Program-made: the position numbers and the translations under genes
Assembly (NCBI RefSeq): GCF_000243215.1
Contig: NZ_JH594597.1
Span: 294,035 to 358,034 of the forward strand
Direction of reading: 5' to 3'
Length of the DNA: 64,000 bases
DNA from: Odoribacter laneus YIT 12061
GTDB lineage: Bacteria > Bacteroidota > Bacteroidia > Bacteroidales > Marinifilaceae
Notes under the pieces: model-generated
Told to the model about the DNA's origin: nothing
The model's database searches: none
What the model saw: the letters and a program-made list of their open reading frames with translations, nothing else
In this document: positions 54,834 through 63,733 of the stretch, in pieces
Layout of the letters: every line of letters begins with the position of its first letter
Position numbering within the stretch: the first letter of the stretch is position 1

Positions 54834-56267
54834 TTACCTGGATGGCCGAATGTTTCTTATTTTAAAATGGATAGCGGTAATCAATAAATTCATCAAAGGG
54901 GAAATCAGGTTAAAAAAACAATAAGGCAAATAATCCAAGGTAGCCACTCCCAAGACTTTAGCCTGAGTCGCCCCGCAACTATTCCAAGGCACCAATACAG
55001 AAGTAACCGTAGCAGAATCCTCTAAGGCCCGGCTAAGTACTTCCGGCTTGAGTCCCTTTTCCTGATAAAGTTTTTGTAACATCTTCCCGGGAATGACAAT
55101 CGCCAGATATTGGTCGCAAGCCGTGATATTAAAAAAGATACAGGTCAGCAGAGTCGAACCGACCAAAGAGGTCTGATTGACAATAAATTTTAAAAAGGTT
55201 TCTGTCACTTTCTTTAAAAAACCGCAGGCATCCATAACGCCCCCGAATGTCAAAGCCGTCAAAATCAGGAATACGGTATTCAACATTCCTTCCATCCCCC
55301 CTGTCGAAAGAAGTTTATCCACCTCCGTTAGTCCGGTTTCCAAATTCATTCCTCCAAAAACAGATTGCATCAATAACTGATATTTATTCTGAAAATGCTG
55401 AGTAGCCAAGAGCTGATTCAGCAAATCCGACTGAAAGATACAAGCGAATAAAATGCCTAAAACAGTACCGGCCAACAGGACGGGAATAGGAGGCACTTTC
55501 TTGATAATAAGAAAAATCAGAAGCACAGGCACGAATAACAACCCTAGATTGGTATTAAAAGTAGCAGCAATTCCCTGTTTGATAAATCCTGTATTTATTT
55601 CCGAAGCATTGTTTACATAAAAAATACCGATTATTCCAAAAATCAGAAGGGTAAGTAGAAAAGTAGGCCCCGTCGTGTACACCAAATAACGGATATGGGT
55701 AAAAACATCCGTCCCCGCAACGGCAGGTGCCAGATTGGTAGTGTCCGAAAGCGGCGACATCTTATCACCGAAATAAGCGCCTGAAATAACCGCCCCTGCC
55801 ACCAGACCGGCAGGAAAATGAAAAGCATTCCCGATCCCAATAATCGCCACTCCGATGGTTGCAATAGTCGACCAAGAACTGCCGGTAGCCAGAGAAACAA
55901 TACCGCATAACACAACGGAAGCCAACAGGAAATAAGCAGGATGCATAATATCCACACCATAGTAAATCATCAGGGGAATCACCCCGCTGATCATCCAACT
56001 CCCACTCAGCGCTCCGATTAAGAACAAAATCAATATCGAAGGCATTGCAGCATGTATCGTATGCAAAATCTTTTCCTGCATGCTTGCCCAACGTACCCCA
56101 TTTCTCCACCCGATCATTCCTCCGATGGTTGCTGCAATGATCAAAGCCGTCTGATTGGCTCCCCCCAAAGTTTCATCGAAATACATCACATTGAAAAACA
56201 ACAGCACGATTAAAACAATCACCGGGATAAGGGATTGTAAAAATGTTGGATTCTTTGAAACTGTCAT
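54834..56267 (-). CDS. Na+/H+ antiporter, NhaC family
   Basis: A 477-residue inner-membrane protein with about 12 helices. Family features include AFIWGSMIGWRNGVRW-like positions (GGMIGWRNGVRWASMQE), VLCGIVSLATGSSWSTIATIGVAIIGIG, GAYFGDKMSPLSDTTNLAP and VTSVLVPWNSCGATQAKVLGV. NhaC-type transporters exchange sodium for protons, and some related members exchange amino- or organic acids instead. It is convergent with the YfhO-like gene and has its own promoter. Confidence 0.9.
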   Translation of the reverse strand: MTVSKNPTFLQSLIPVIVLIVLLFFNVMYFDETLGGANQTALIIAATIGGMIGWRNGVRWASMQEKILHTIHAAMPSILILFLIGALSGSWMISGVIPLMIYYGVDIMHPAYFLLASVVLCGIVSLATGSSWSTIATIGVAIIGIGNAFHFPAGLVAGAVISGAYFGDKMSPLSDTTNLAPAVAGTDVFTHIRYLVYTTGPTFLLTLLIFGIIGIFYVNNASEINTGFIKQGIAATFNTNLGLLFVPVLLIFLIIKKVPPIPVLLAGTVLGILFACIFQSDLLNQLLATQHFQNKYQLLMQSVFGGMNLETGLTEVDKLLSTGGMEGMLNTVFLILTALTFGGVMDACGFLKKVTETFLKFIVNQTSLVGSTLLTCIFFNITACDQYLAIVIPGKMLQKLYQEKGLKPEVLSRALEDSATVTSVLVPWNSCGATQAKVLGVATLDYLPYCFFNLISPLMNLLITAIHFKIRNIRPSR

Positions 56268-56386
56268 TCAGATCACTTAAAATATAAAAATACTAACAAG
56301 GCCGGTCCTTAAGGCGGTCTTAAAATTTACTAAAACACAAATATTTACAACGCCAGATGACGCACAAACCCATTTTATCAAAAAGG

Positions 56387-56394
56387 CAAAGTTA
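56387..56394 (-). promoter_or_regulatory. -7 element of the NhaC gene
   Basis: On the minus strand TAACTTTG (56394-56387) matches TAnnTTTG exactly and lies about 120 bp before the NhaC ATG. A -33 TTTG was not found at the usual distance. Confidence 0.4.
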
Positions 56395-56489
56395 TAATAA
56401 TTTCGTTTTCTCCCACAGGGACAACAGTTCCACTCGCTATAAAAAAGAGTATTTTAAGTATTTATAAATTTTATTCCGAATTTAAACCC

Positions 56490-56497
56490 TAACTTTG
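56490..56497 (+). promoter_or_regulatory. -7 element of the U32 peptidase-family gene
   Basis: TAACTTTG matches TAnnTTTG exactly. A transcript starting near 56504 would leave about 70 nt before the ATG at 56577. Confidence 0.45.
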
Positions 56498-56576
56498 CAA
56501 ACACAACCCCCATAGAATGACCAAACAATTCGGAAGGGGTTTTATTTACAGCTAACATTCAGTGAAACATTCTTAT

Positions 56577-57833
56577 ATGGAAAGAAGGGATTTTGAAATT
56601 ATGGCTCCGGTAGGTTCTTACGAATCTTTATCTGCGGCTTTGCAAGGAGGAGCGGATTCTGTCTATTTTGGAGTAGAAGGTTTAAATATGCGGGCCCGTT
56701 CTTCTGCTAATTTTACCTTGGACGACTTACAACATATTGTGCAGCTTTGCAACAAGAAAAAAGTCAAAACCTACCTGACGGTCAATACCATCCTCTACAA
56801 TACGGAACTGCAAAAAATGCATGAAGTGATAGATTGTGCTAAAAAAGCCGGTGTCACAGCCATCATTGCTTCCGATATCGCAGCTATCCTTTATGCCCGC
56901 TCCATAGGGGTAGAAGTTCATATCAGTACCCAATGCAATATCACGAATTACGAGGCTCTCCGGTTTTATGCGCAATATGCGGATGTTGTCGTGTTAGCCC
57001 GCGAAATGGATATGAACCAGGTAGCAGACATCCACCGCAGAATTCAGGCCGAAAACTTACGAGGTCCTCACGGAAAATTAATACGCATCGAAATGTTTGC
57101 CCACGGTGCCCTTTGTATGGCCGTATCTGGAAAATGTTACCTCAGTCTGCACGAGAAAAATGCTTCAGCCAACCGGGGAGCATGTTTTCAAATTTGTCGC
57201 AGAGCCTATACCGTAAAAGACAAAGAGGAAGAAATCGAACTGGAAATCGACAATGAATATATCATGTCACCCAAAGATCTATGCACAATCGGTTTTCTGA
57301 ATAAAATGATCGAGGCAGGAGTGAGAGTTTTCAAACTGGAAGGCCGCGCCCGGCCGGCAGAATATGTGCTTACGGTATGCCGTTGCTATAATGAGGCCTT
57401 AAATGCCTGTCTTCAGGGAAGCTATACAACTGAAAAAATCCAAGCCTGGAAAGCCCAACTGTCCACCGTTTTCAACCGCGGATTCTGGGATGGCTATTAT
57501 TTGGGAAAACGCTTAGGGGAATGGAGCGAAGTATACGGTTCAAAAGCCACCCGGAAAAAGATAGCCTTGGGAAAAGTGACGAATTATTTTTCCAATTTAA
57601 AAGTGGGAGAATTTAAATTGGAATCTGCAGATTTACAGAAAAATGACGAAATACTCATCACAGGAGAAACGACAGGAGTGCTGGAAATGAAGGTACCCGA
57701 AATGCGGGTAGACCTGATCCCGGTGGAAAAAATAGAAAAAGGAACCTTATTCTCCATGCCCGTTCCCCGGAAGGTACGCCGCGGAGACAAATTATACAAA
57801 TGGGTTGAAACCACTCCAGACCTTATGCAATAA
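56577..57833 (+). CDS. U32 peptidase-family protein (TrhP/RlhA-like RNA hydroxylation)
   Basis: The 418-residue protein starts MERRDFEIMAPVGSYESL and has the U32 signature region VYFGVEGLNMRARSSANF, the motif VHISTQCNITNYEAL, and the cysteine set HGALCMAVSGKCYLS followed by RGACFQICRR. These four cysteines probably hold an iron-sulfur cluster. Relatives TrhP and RlhA are involved in prephenate-dependent hydroxylation of uridine in tRNA and of cytidine in 23S rRNA rather than proteolysis. A GTG at 56562 is an alternative start five codons upstream. The gene is alone on its transcript. Confidence 0.88.
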   Translation: MERRDFEIMAPVGSYESLSAALQGGADSVYFGVEGLNMRARSSANFTLDDLQHIVQLCNKKKVKTYLTVNTILYNTELQKMHEVIDCAKKAGVTAIIASDIAAILYARSIGVEVHISTQCNITNYEALRFYAQYADVVVLAREMDMNQVADIHRRIQAENLRGPHGKLIRIEMFAHGALCMAVSGKCYLSLHEKNASANRGACFQICRRAYTVKDKEEEIELEIDNEYIMSPKDLCTIGFLNKMIEAGVRVFKLEGRARPAEYVLTVCRCYNEALNACLQGSYTTEKIQAWKAQLSTVFNRGFWDGYYLGKRLGEWSEVYGSKATRKKIALGKVTNYFSNLKVGEFKLESADLQKNDEILITGETTGVLEMKVPEMRVDLIPVEKIEKGTLFSMPVPRKVRRGDKLYKWVETTPDLMQ

Positions 57834-58209
57834 TACTTTTATAAGTACAACATTAAAATTGCTGATACACTTCAGAAATGTGATAAGCCGGAATCAAGGA
57901 GTTTACAAAATTCCCACATCCGTCGGAGGACTTATTCTTCAAAAACCGATACGATTTCCAGAAGAATGTCAGTTTCCTTCAAAAGTATTTATTCCACCCC
58001 TTATCCGGCCTTACGAATGTTTTTTCTGAAAAAACGCGAAAAAGAAGAAGCAGATTTGGATAACTTAAAAATTTAGTTATATTTTTGGGGTATTCAATCT
58101 CTGTTTGAAAGAGGGAATACCCATCCAGAAAAAGTAACAGATGAGGAAGGATCCCCACAGAAATGCCTGGGAAACCTCTGCCGGAAAGAAATAGACTAAT
58201 TTGAAAAAA
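57834..58209. other. Gap before blaI with promoter and leader hairpin
   Basis: This 376-bp gap has no credible gene. Its left 220 bp show nothing recognisable, and no terminator was found after the U32 gene. The right part holds the blaI promoter and a hairpin at the transcript start, listed separately. The remaining 85 bp of leader before the ATG are unremarkable. Confidence 0.45.
58055..58122 (+). promoter_or_regulatory. blaI-blaR1 promoter with hairpin or operator at the start point
   Basis: TTTG (58055-58058) and TATTTTTG (58080-58087) are 21 bp apart. Directly after, GGGTATTC (58088-58095) pairs with GAATACCC (58115-58122), with an inner CTCT/AGAG pair. The palindrome covers the expected transcription start near 58094, so it could be the operator of the BlaI-type repressor encoded downstream, or a 5'-protective RNA hairpin. 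The classical BlaI half-site pattern TACA-nn-TGTA was not found. Confidence 0.5.
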
Positions 58210-58575
58210 ATGAAAGAATTAACCAGAGCCGAAGAACAGATTATGCAAGTCTTATGGGACTTGGAAAAAGCTTTCGTAAAAGAAATCCGGGATAAATTAC
58301 CGGAACCCAAACCTGCCTATAATACCGTCTCTACGATTGTCCGTATTTTACAGGACAAAGGATTTGTCAGTCATGAAGCCTTCGGAAAAAGTCATCGCTA
58401 TTTTCCCCTGGTGGACAAAGAAACGTACACCCATAAATTTATGCGGAATTTTGTAGGCAATTATTTCGATAACTCTTTTTCCCGGATGATCTCTTTCTTT
58501 GCTAAAAAAGAAGATATTAACTTACAGGAATTAGAAGAAATTCTGCAAAACATTAAAGAGCATTCACAAGATTAA
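58210..58575 (+). CDS. BlaI/MecI-family transcriptional repressor
   Basis: The 121-residue protein begins MKELTRAEEQIMQVLWDLEKA, with a winged-helix DNA-binding domain (KPAYNTVSTIVRILQDKGFVSH) in the first 75 residues and a C-terminal dimerisation helix region. BlaI repressors are inactivated by proteolysis once a BlaR1-type sensor detects its ligand. It lies 9 bp upstream of the sensor gene. The TTG at 58201 would add three residues, but ATG 58210 is preferred. Targets are probably its own operon and unknown others; no beta-lactamase is in the window. Confidence 0.9.
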   Translation: MKELTRAEEQIMQVLWDLEKAFVKEIRDKLPEPKPAYNTVSTIVRILQDKGFVSHEAFGKSHRYFPLVDKETYTHKFMRNFVGNYFDNSFSRMISFFAKKEDINLQELEEILQNIKEHSQD

Positions 58576-58584
58576 TTTCTTATT

Positions 58585-60210
58585 ATGGCATTTGTTTCCT
58601 ATATCGTAAAATCGGGAATTATACTGATTGTCTTATTGATTTATTACGAAATAGTATTGAAAAGGCAAACTTCTTTCAAATTAAACAGATTTTATTTGCT
58701 GGGTTCATTATTATTTGCAGCAGGAATACCTTTTATACATATTTCATATCCGTTTTTTAAAGAGGTTTCTCCCATCAATATCCTTTCTTCCCCGGTGACA
58801 AATGTCCTGATTGACGGAGAGATAAGCGTAATTCCCCAGACCGGTGTCGGATGGGGACAGTATTTCATTTATTTCTATTTATGCGGAGTAATTATTTTTT
58901 CGATTCGTTATTTCCATTTTTGGTATCATATTTTTAAGCTGTTTTCCATTTTACCCCACAAAAAAATCCGGGGCTTACACATTTACCTGCTTTCTTCAAC
59001 CATTCCGACTTTTTCTCTATTCCACCATCTCTTTTTTAATCCCCAAGGATTGGATAAAAAGAACCGACGGAAAATTTTCGAACACGAAAAAATTCATATC
59101 CGACAATGGCATAGCCTGGATATACAAATAAGCGAAATCATCTGTATTTTCAACTGGTTTAATCCGCTTGTCTGGATTTTCAAACGTTATATAATACAAA
59201 ATCACGAATATATTGCAGATCAACAGGTCGTGCAGCAATTTCAGGCAAGCGGTTACCTGCAATTACTTGTCTACCAAACGCTGAAGGGAAATACTTCCTT
59301 CCGGAATTATTTTTCCTGCTCAAATTTAAAGAAAAGGGTAAAGATGATTACTCACGCTAAACCCGAGAAATCTAAATATTGGAATTATATTCCGGTTTTC
59401 CTGATAAGTAGTGTTTTATTCTTTTGCTCTACTTCTATCGCTATCGGAACTTCGGAATCTCCGGCAACCGATCTTTCTTCTTCTCTCCCTGTTGTAAAAG
59501 ATCAGACAGCTTCGGCTTCTCTTCCGTTGCAAACCGGAGAAACGAAGGATACAGAAGCTGTTTTTCCGCCGGGAAATGTCAGGAACTGGATTAACCAACA
59601 TATAAAATATCCGGTAGAGGCCATAGAAAAAAAATTACAGGGCACTGTTATTGTTGCCTTTACTATAGATGAAGCAGGAAAAAAGCAAAACGTCAGCATC
59701 TCACAAAGTTTAGCTCCATCGCTGGATGCCGAAGCGCTAAGACTTGTTCAAAGCATGCCGGACTGGAAATCCGCCGTTAAAGACGGGAAAAGGGTTAGTT
59801 CCTCTTTTGCTATCCCCATTCATTTCCGGCTTTCCCCGGCACAATCTTCCGAAACCTCTGTTCCAGAAAAAAAAGCCCTCTCCAAAGCAGAAGAAATGCC
59901 CCGATTCGGGGAAGATGTGACACAATGGATAAACAAACATATCCGATACCCAGCCGAAGCACAAGCTGCCGGCTACAAAAGCAAAGTGTACGTTCATTTT
60001 ATAGTAGATAAAAACGGAGATGTCAAAGAGGTAGAATTAACCCATAAAAGCCCCCATGAAGTACTCAATCAGGAAGCGATTCGGGTTATAAAATCTATGC
60101 CTAGATGGGAAAGTCCGGGAAAAGTAGAAGGCAAACCCGTAAATGTATCCTATACTCTTCCCATTAACTTTCTCAATAACTCCCCCGGGTATCCCGACGG
60201 AAAAGGATAA
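58585..60210 (+). CDS. BlaR1-like M56 membrane peptidase with two TonB C-terminal-like domains
   Basis: The 541-residue protein has four membrane helices in its first 290 residues and the M56 zinc site HEKIH at residues 167-171 with a downstream glutamate (NHEYIADQQVV). After the last helix (around 270-285) come two related domains of about 90 residues: VRNWINQHIKYPVEAIEKKLQGTV and VTQWINKHIRYPAEAQAAGYKS, each ending in a SMP-W and a beta-hairpin as in TonB C-terminal domains. In BlaR1 the sensor domain is penicillin-binding; here it is replaced by this tandem, so the signal sensed is unlikely to be beta-lactam binding. It pairs with the BlaI-type repressor. Confidence 0.87.
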   Translation: MAFVSYIVKSGIILIVLLIYYEIVLKRQTSFKLNRFYLLGSLLFAAGIPFIHISYPFFKEVSPINILSSPVTNVLIDGEISVIPQTGVGWGQYFIYFYLCGVIIFSIRYFHFWYHIFKLFSILPHKKIRGLHIYLLSSTIPTFSLFHHLFFNPQGLDKKNRRKIFEHEKIHIRQWHSLDIQISEIICIFNWFNPLVWIFKRYIIQNHEYIADQQVVQQFQASGYLQLLVYQTLKGNTSFRNYFSCSNLKKRVKMITHAKPEKSKYWNYIPVFLISSVLFFCSTSIAIGTSESPATDLSSSLPVVKDQTASASLPLQTGETKDTEAVFPPGNVRNWINQHIKYPVEAIEKKLQGTVIVAFTIDEAGKKQNVSISQSLAPSLDAEALRLVQSMPDWKSAVKDGKRVSSSFAIPIHFRLSPAQSSETSVPEKKALSKAEEMPRFGEDVTQWINKHIRYPAEAQAAGYKSKVYVHFIVDKNGDVKEVELTHKSPHEVLNQEAIRVIKSMPRWESPGKVEGKPVNVSYTLPINFLNNSPGYPDGKG

Positions 60211-60239
60211 AACGAATTTTCCATTGTGAAAAAAATTTC

Positions 60240-60247
60240 TATCTTTG
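60240..60247 (+). promoter_or_regulatory. -7 element of frr
   Basis: TATCTTTG matches TAnnTTTG exactly and lies 110 bp before the frr ATG. A TTTT-rich patch about 20 bp upstream may serve as a poor -33 box. Confidence 0.4.
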
Positions 60248-60357
60248 TTTGGCTAGGCGAAGAAATTCGTCTATTTCAAAACTGTCTTTTTAGCTCCTTA
60301 TTTTAAGGAGGTTAAAATTTATAGATATCAATTCATCATAATTAATAGAACAAACCT

Positions 60358-60921
60358 ATGAACGAGGAAGTAAAATTATTCATGGATGATGCCAAAGAGC
60401 AAATGGAAAATGCGTTAAATCATCTGGAAAATGAACTGGCCAAGATCAGAGCCGGCAGAGCGAATCCCAAAATCCTGAACGATGTGTTGGTCGAATATTA
60501 CGGTACGCCGACTCCCCTGGCTCAGGTTGCGAATATTACTTCACCCGATCCCCGCACGATCACCGTACAGCCTTGGGAAAGACAGATGATCAGCCCCATC
60601 GAAAAGGCAATTCGGAATGCAAATCTCGGTTTTAATCCCGATAATAACGGGGAACTGATCCGTATCAACGTTCCTCCTTTAACCGAAGAACGCAGAAAAG
60701 ACCTGGTAAAACAATCCCGCACCATCGGCGAAACCGCCAAAGTAAGTATACGCAATGCCCGACGGGATGCCATCGATCAGTTTAAAAAAATGACGAAAGA
60801 AGGTTTACCGGAAGATGCAGCCAAAGATGCAGAAGCAGATGTACAAAAATTGACAGATGCTTACAGCAAAAAGATTGAGGATATGCTGGCTATGAAAGAA
60901 AAAGATATTATGACAATTTAA
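60358..60921 (+). CDS. frr: Ribosome recycling factor
   Basis: RRF splits the post-termination ribosome with EF-G. The 187-residue protein has the two-domain pattern: a long helical bundle (FMDDAKEQMENALNHLENELAKIRAGRANPKIL), the hinge with VEYYGTPTPLAQVANI, the domain-2 core and the C-terminal helices (RRKDLVKQSRTIGETAKVSIRNARRDAID, DAEADVQKLTDAYSKKI). It is single-gene with a bidirectional terminator downstream. Confidence 0.97.
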   Translation: MNEEVKLFMDDAKEQMENALNHLENELAKIRAGRANPKILNDVLVEYYGTPTPLAQVANITSPDPRTITVQPWERQMISPIEKAIRNANLGFNPDNNGELIRINVPPLTEERRKDLVKQSRTIGETAKVSIRNARRDAIDQFKKMTKEGLPEDAAKDAEADVQKLTDAYSKKIEDMLAMKEKDIMTI

Positions 60922-60961
60922 TCTTCCGGAAAACTCTCAATAAGTATCCCATTAAAAATAG

Positions 60962-61009
60962 AAAGGATGGTCCAAAAAGTTAAAATTTCGATTTTTCGGA
61001 CCATCCTTT
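60962..61009. terminator. Bidirectional terminator between frr and kdsB
   Basis: A 12-bp perfect stem (60962-60973 with 60998-61009) with an AT-rich interior that can add further pairing, flanked by A and T tracts, lies between convergent genes and abuts the kdsB stop codon at 61010. Confidence 0.85.
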
Positions 61010-61762
61010 TTATTTTTGATAAATCAGCTTGGCTTTTTCGAGATCAGCCGGCGTATCTATACCGATTGATTCGTGTTCTGTTATTTTTACAGCAATATGA
61101 TAACCATTTTCCAGCCATCTCAACTGTTCCAGGGATTCCGCTTTCTCCAATCTTCCCGGCAATAAAGCCGTAATCTCTTTCAACACCTCCGGACGGTAAG
61201 CGTACATACCTACATGTTTATAAAAAGCAGTTTCTGCAAACCAATCCTGTGTTTCCACACCTCTGCAATACGGTATAGGGGAACGGGAAAAATACAAGGC
61301 CTTTCCGTCACCGGAAAACACCACTTTCACTTTGTTCGGATCAAAAATATCTGTATTGTTGTCAAATTGTTTAGCCAATGTGGCTATTTGTATCTCCGGA
61401 TCTTCAAAACAATTCGCCAGAGCCCGAATTTGTTCAGGCAATATAAAGGGTTCATCTCCCTGAATATTGATGACTACATCGTAAGAAAGATCCCGTTCAC
61501 TGACGATTTTACAATAAGCTTCAAAACACCGGTCTGTACCACTTCGGTGAGCGACAGCAGTCATGACCGCCCGTCCGCCAAAAGCCATAACCTTCCTATA
61601 TATCCGATCATCATCCGTCGCCACAAACACATCTGAGCTAACCTTTGCAGCTTTCTCGACCACATGCTGTATAACCGGTTTCCCCCCGATTTCAGCCAAA
61701 GGCTTACCGGGAAAACGGGTAGAAGCATAACGGGCAGGAATAATTATCAACAACTTCATCAT
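61010..61762 (-). CDS. kdsB: 3-deoxy-manno-octulosonate cytidylyltransferase
   Basis: KdsB activates KDO to CMP-KDO for LPS core assembly. The 250-residue product has MKLLIIIPARYASTRFPGKPL, the nucleotide-binding signature, VINIQGDEPFI and FSRSPIPY, and KHVGMYAYR. The frame is open 18 codons further upstream into the bactofilin gene, but the Met-Met pair at 61762/61759 is where homology begins; which of the two is used is unclear. It lies 2 bp after the bactofilin stop. This fits with lptE elsewhere in the window in indicating an LPS-bearing outer membrane. Confidence 0.96.
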   Translation of the reverse strand: MMKLLIIIPARYASTRFPGKPLAEIGGKPVIQHVVEKAAKVSSDVFVATDDDRIYRKVMAFGGRAVMTAVAHRSGTDRCFEAYCKIVSERDLSYDVVINIQGDEPFILPEQIRALANCFEDPEIQIATLAKQFDNNTDIFDPNKVKVVFSGDGKALYFSRSPIPYCRGVETQDWFAETAFYKHVGMYAYRPEVLKEITALLPGRLEKAESLEQLRWLENGYHIAVKITEHESIGIDTPADLEKAKLIYQK

Positions 61763-61764
61763 CT

Positions 61765-62133
61765 TTATTTCTGAACTTCCTTTGTTTCGCGTATGTCCTT
61801 TTTTACCATCTGGCATTTCCCATCGAAAAACACACCCTCTTCTATCGACAAAACAGAAGAGAGAATATCTCCGACAATCCGGGCCGGAGCTTTTAAGGTC
61901 ACGGCAGCTTCCGCCGTGATATTTCCGATCACCACCCCTATCACATCAACATTGACACATTCTATATCTCCTTCTATCTTTGCTGTATTTCCCACTACTA
62001 GCCGGCCGGAAGTGTGGATTTTTCCTTTAATTGTCCCATCTATCCGGATATCGTTTTTGGTCTTAATATCCCCGACAATATGAGTACCCTCACAAATCAA
62101 GTTTACAGCATTACTGTTTGGTTCTTTCCCCAT
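61765..62133 (-). CDS. Bactofilin family protein (first, kdsB-proximal)
   Basis: The 122-residue protein has a central right-handed beta-helix signature, ICEGTHIVGDIKTKNDIRIDGTIKG, and repeats of the type VVGNTAKIEGDI and VIGVVIGNITAEAAVTLKAP, as in bactofilins. Bactofilins polymerise without nucleotides and organise envelope or shape-determining complexes. The C-terminal tail is charged. It is 2 bp from kdsB and 102 bp from the other bactofilin gene, all on the minus strand, so the three may be co-transcribed. Confidence 0.88.
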   Translation of the reverse strand: MGKEPNSNAVNLICEGTHIVGDIKTKNDIRIDGTIKGKIHTSGRLVVGNTAKIEGDIECVNVDVIGVVIGNITAEAAVTLKAPARIVGDILSSVLSIEEGVFFDGKCQMVKKDIRETKEVQK

Positions 62134-62235
62134 ATTCTTCTATTTTTATATTTACATTTTCCTATTTTCCGGCTTTACCGCCCTTGTTTTTCAAAAGTCG
62201 GCCACAGGCTTTCCTCGCAGGCTTCCCGGTTCTTC

Positions 62236-62589
62236 CTATTTGACAGTTCTGTCTTGCAGTTTCAATCCCTTCTCAATAACTGTACGCGGATGTAAAAGCA
62301 GACAAGAAGTTACCAAATGTCCCTTTATCACTGCACTTTCTTTTAAACAAGCCTTTCCGGACACTTGTACATCCCCTGTAATCAAACCGGCAGATAACAA
62401 ATCAGCACAACTCACATTCCCTTCCACTTTTGCTCCCGCAGGCAGAAAAAAAGTAGCTTTACAATGAACATTACCCGTCAATGTCCCTTTTAAACAGACG
62501 TTTTTATCCGAAAAAATATCTCCTTTTACCACGGTTCCCTCCAGTATCAACGAACCGCTATTTCCTATATTAAAATCACTTTGACCCAT
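62236..62589 (-). CDS. Bactofilin family protein (second, upstream)
   Basis: This 117-residue protein is similar in plan to its neighbour: an N-terminal flexible stretch, then repeats with the beta-helix pattern, LILEGTVVKGDIFSDKNV, LKGTLTGNVHCKATFF, VEGNVSCADLLSAGLITGDVQVSG. It is more cysteine-rich than the first. Tandem bactofilins may copolymerise or serve distinct assemblies. The gap to the next gene (102 bp) contains no obvious terminator. No promoter match was found upstream, in 62590-62765. Confidence 0.85.
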   Translation of the reverse strand: MGQSDFNIGNSGSLILEGTVVKGDIFSDKNVCLKGTLTGNVHCKATFFLPAGAKVEGNVSCADLLSAGLITGDVQVSGKACLKESAVIKGHLVTSCLLLHPRTVIEKGLKLQDRTVK

Positions 62590-62765
62590 TTTTACTCCAA
62601 AACAAATACGAATTAACTAAAAAACACCTGCAAATCCAAATAATTAATTTAAAGATTTACCCTCTACACCCAAAGAATACATTTAAGGGAATTGTTATTT
62701 CCTTCAAATCCGTCAGATCCGCTTCTATCCTTTCCCTCTATTTTCCTCCAACAAGCACCATCGTT

Positions 62766-63689
62766 AACGGAAATATCAATACCCTGTGCTGAAAACAAGG
62801 CAACGAACAGGAACAGGCTTATTTATATAATTACGACCCTTTTTGACGCCTGACTTCTGCTTCCTTTAAAGAAAATAATGGTTTATTCTGGAACAATTCT
62901 TCAGGGAAATATAATGTTTCCGGTTTATCGTACGACGGAAACGGAAACTTAAAAAGCTTGAAACGATTTGACGGAGAAGATAGCGTAAAGCATGATTTCA
63001 CCTATCATTATTCTAACCCTGTCAGCCGGAATGCTTTATCCCAGGTAACAAACAAGGGAATAAACTCTCCCTTATACCGCTACGACAAATTGGGAAATAT
63101 GCTATACGACGGCCGTAGGGATATTTACCTTTCATACAATCTACTAAATTTACCCGATACCATCAGTCAGGGTTCGGATAATATTTCGTATATTTACACT
63201 GCAGGAGGAGAAAAACTGGCGCAGCGCATAGGGAGTTCTTATACATATTACAGGGGAGTGATAATTTACGCAGGAAATACCCTTTCCTATATCAAACAGC
63301 CGGAAAGCCTTATCCGCAAAGACAGCCCCTATTACACCTACAACTACTTCTTAAAAGCTCATCTGGGCAATACCCGAGTGTTGCTGGAAGCCGTAGAAGA
63401 CAGTTTAAGAACCGTTCAGACAACAGATTGTTATCCCTTCAGCCTTTCCTTTGAAAACAACAACCTAAACCGGAACAAATATCCATACATCGGTAAAGAA
63501 TTCCAGAACGTTTCCTTAGGAGGCCGGATGCTATCGATGTACGATTTCGGGGCTCGCTCTTACGATCCGGAAACCGGCCGTTGGTTTAACATTGACCCAG
63601 CCCTTCAGCTAGCCACTCCCTATGGCTTTTGTGGAAACAATAAGAGCAGCGGAAACTCAAGGCGTTTTAAGCGGATTATTCTATGGTGA
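62766..63689 (+). pseudogene. RHS/YD-repeat gene remnant with two in-frame stops
   Basis: A continuous frame of RHS-type sequence runs from NGNINTL at 62766 to a stop at 63687-63689. It is broken by TGA at 62790-62792 and TGA at 62844-62846, in QGNEQEQAYLYNYDPF and LTSASFKENNG regions that are plainly homologous on both sides. Downstream, YRYDKLGNMLYDGRRD, the core-end motif FLKAHLGNTRVLLEA and FGARSYDPETGRWFNIDPA are intact. The sequence after PYGFCGNN drifts into unrelated, probably frameshifted codons. RHS proteins form large shells around a variable C-terminal toxin or tip; this copy lacks its N-terminus, toxin and stop-free frame. Confidence 0.75.
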
Positions 63690-63733
63690 TGATACTATTT
63701 GGAGAATTATATTTAAATAATAATAGATTAATT

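Noticed and set aside
56298..56321. Imperfect tandem repeat AAGGCCGGTCCTT / AAGGCGGTCTT upstream of the NhaC gene
   Set aside because: Only two short copies with mismatches; no array and no clear relation to the promoter.
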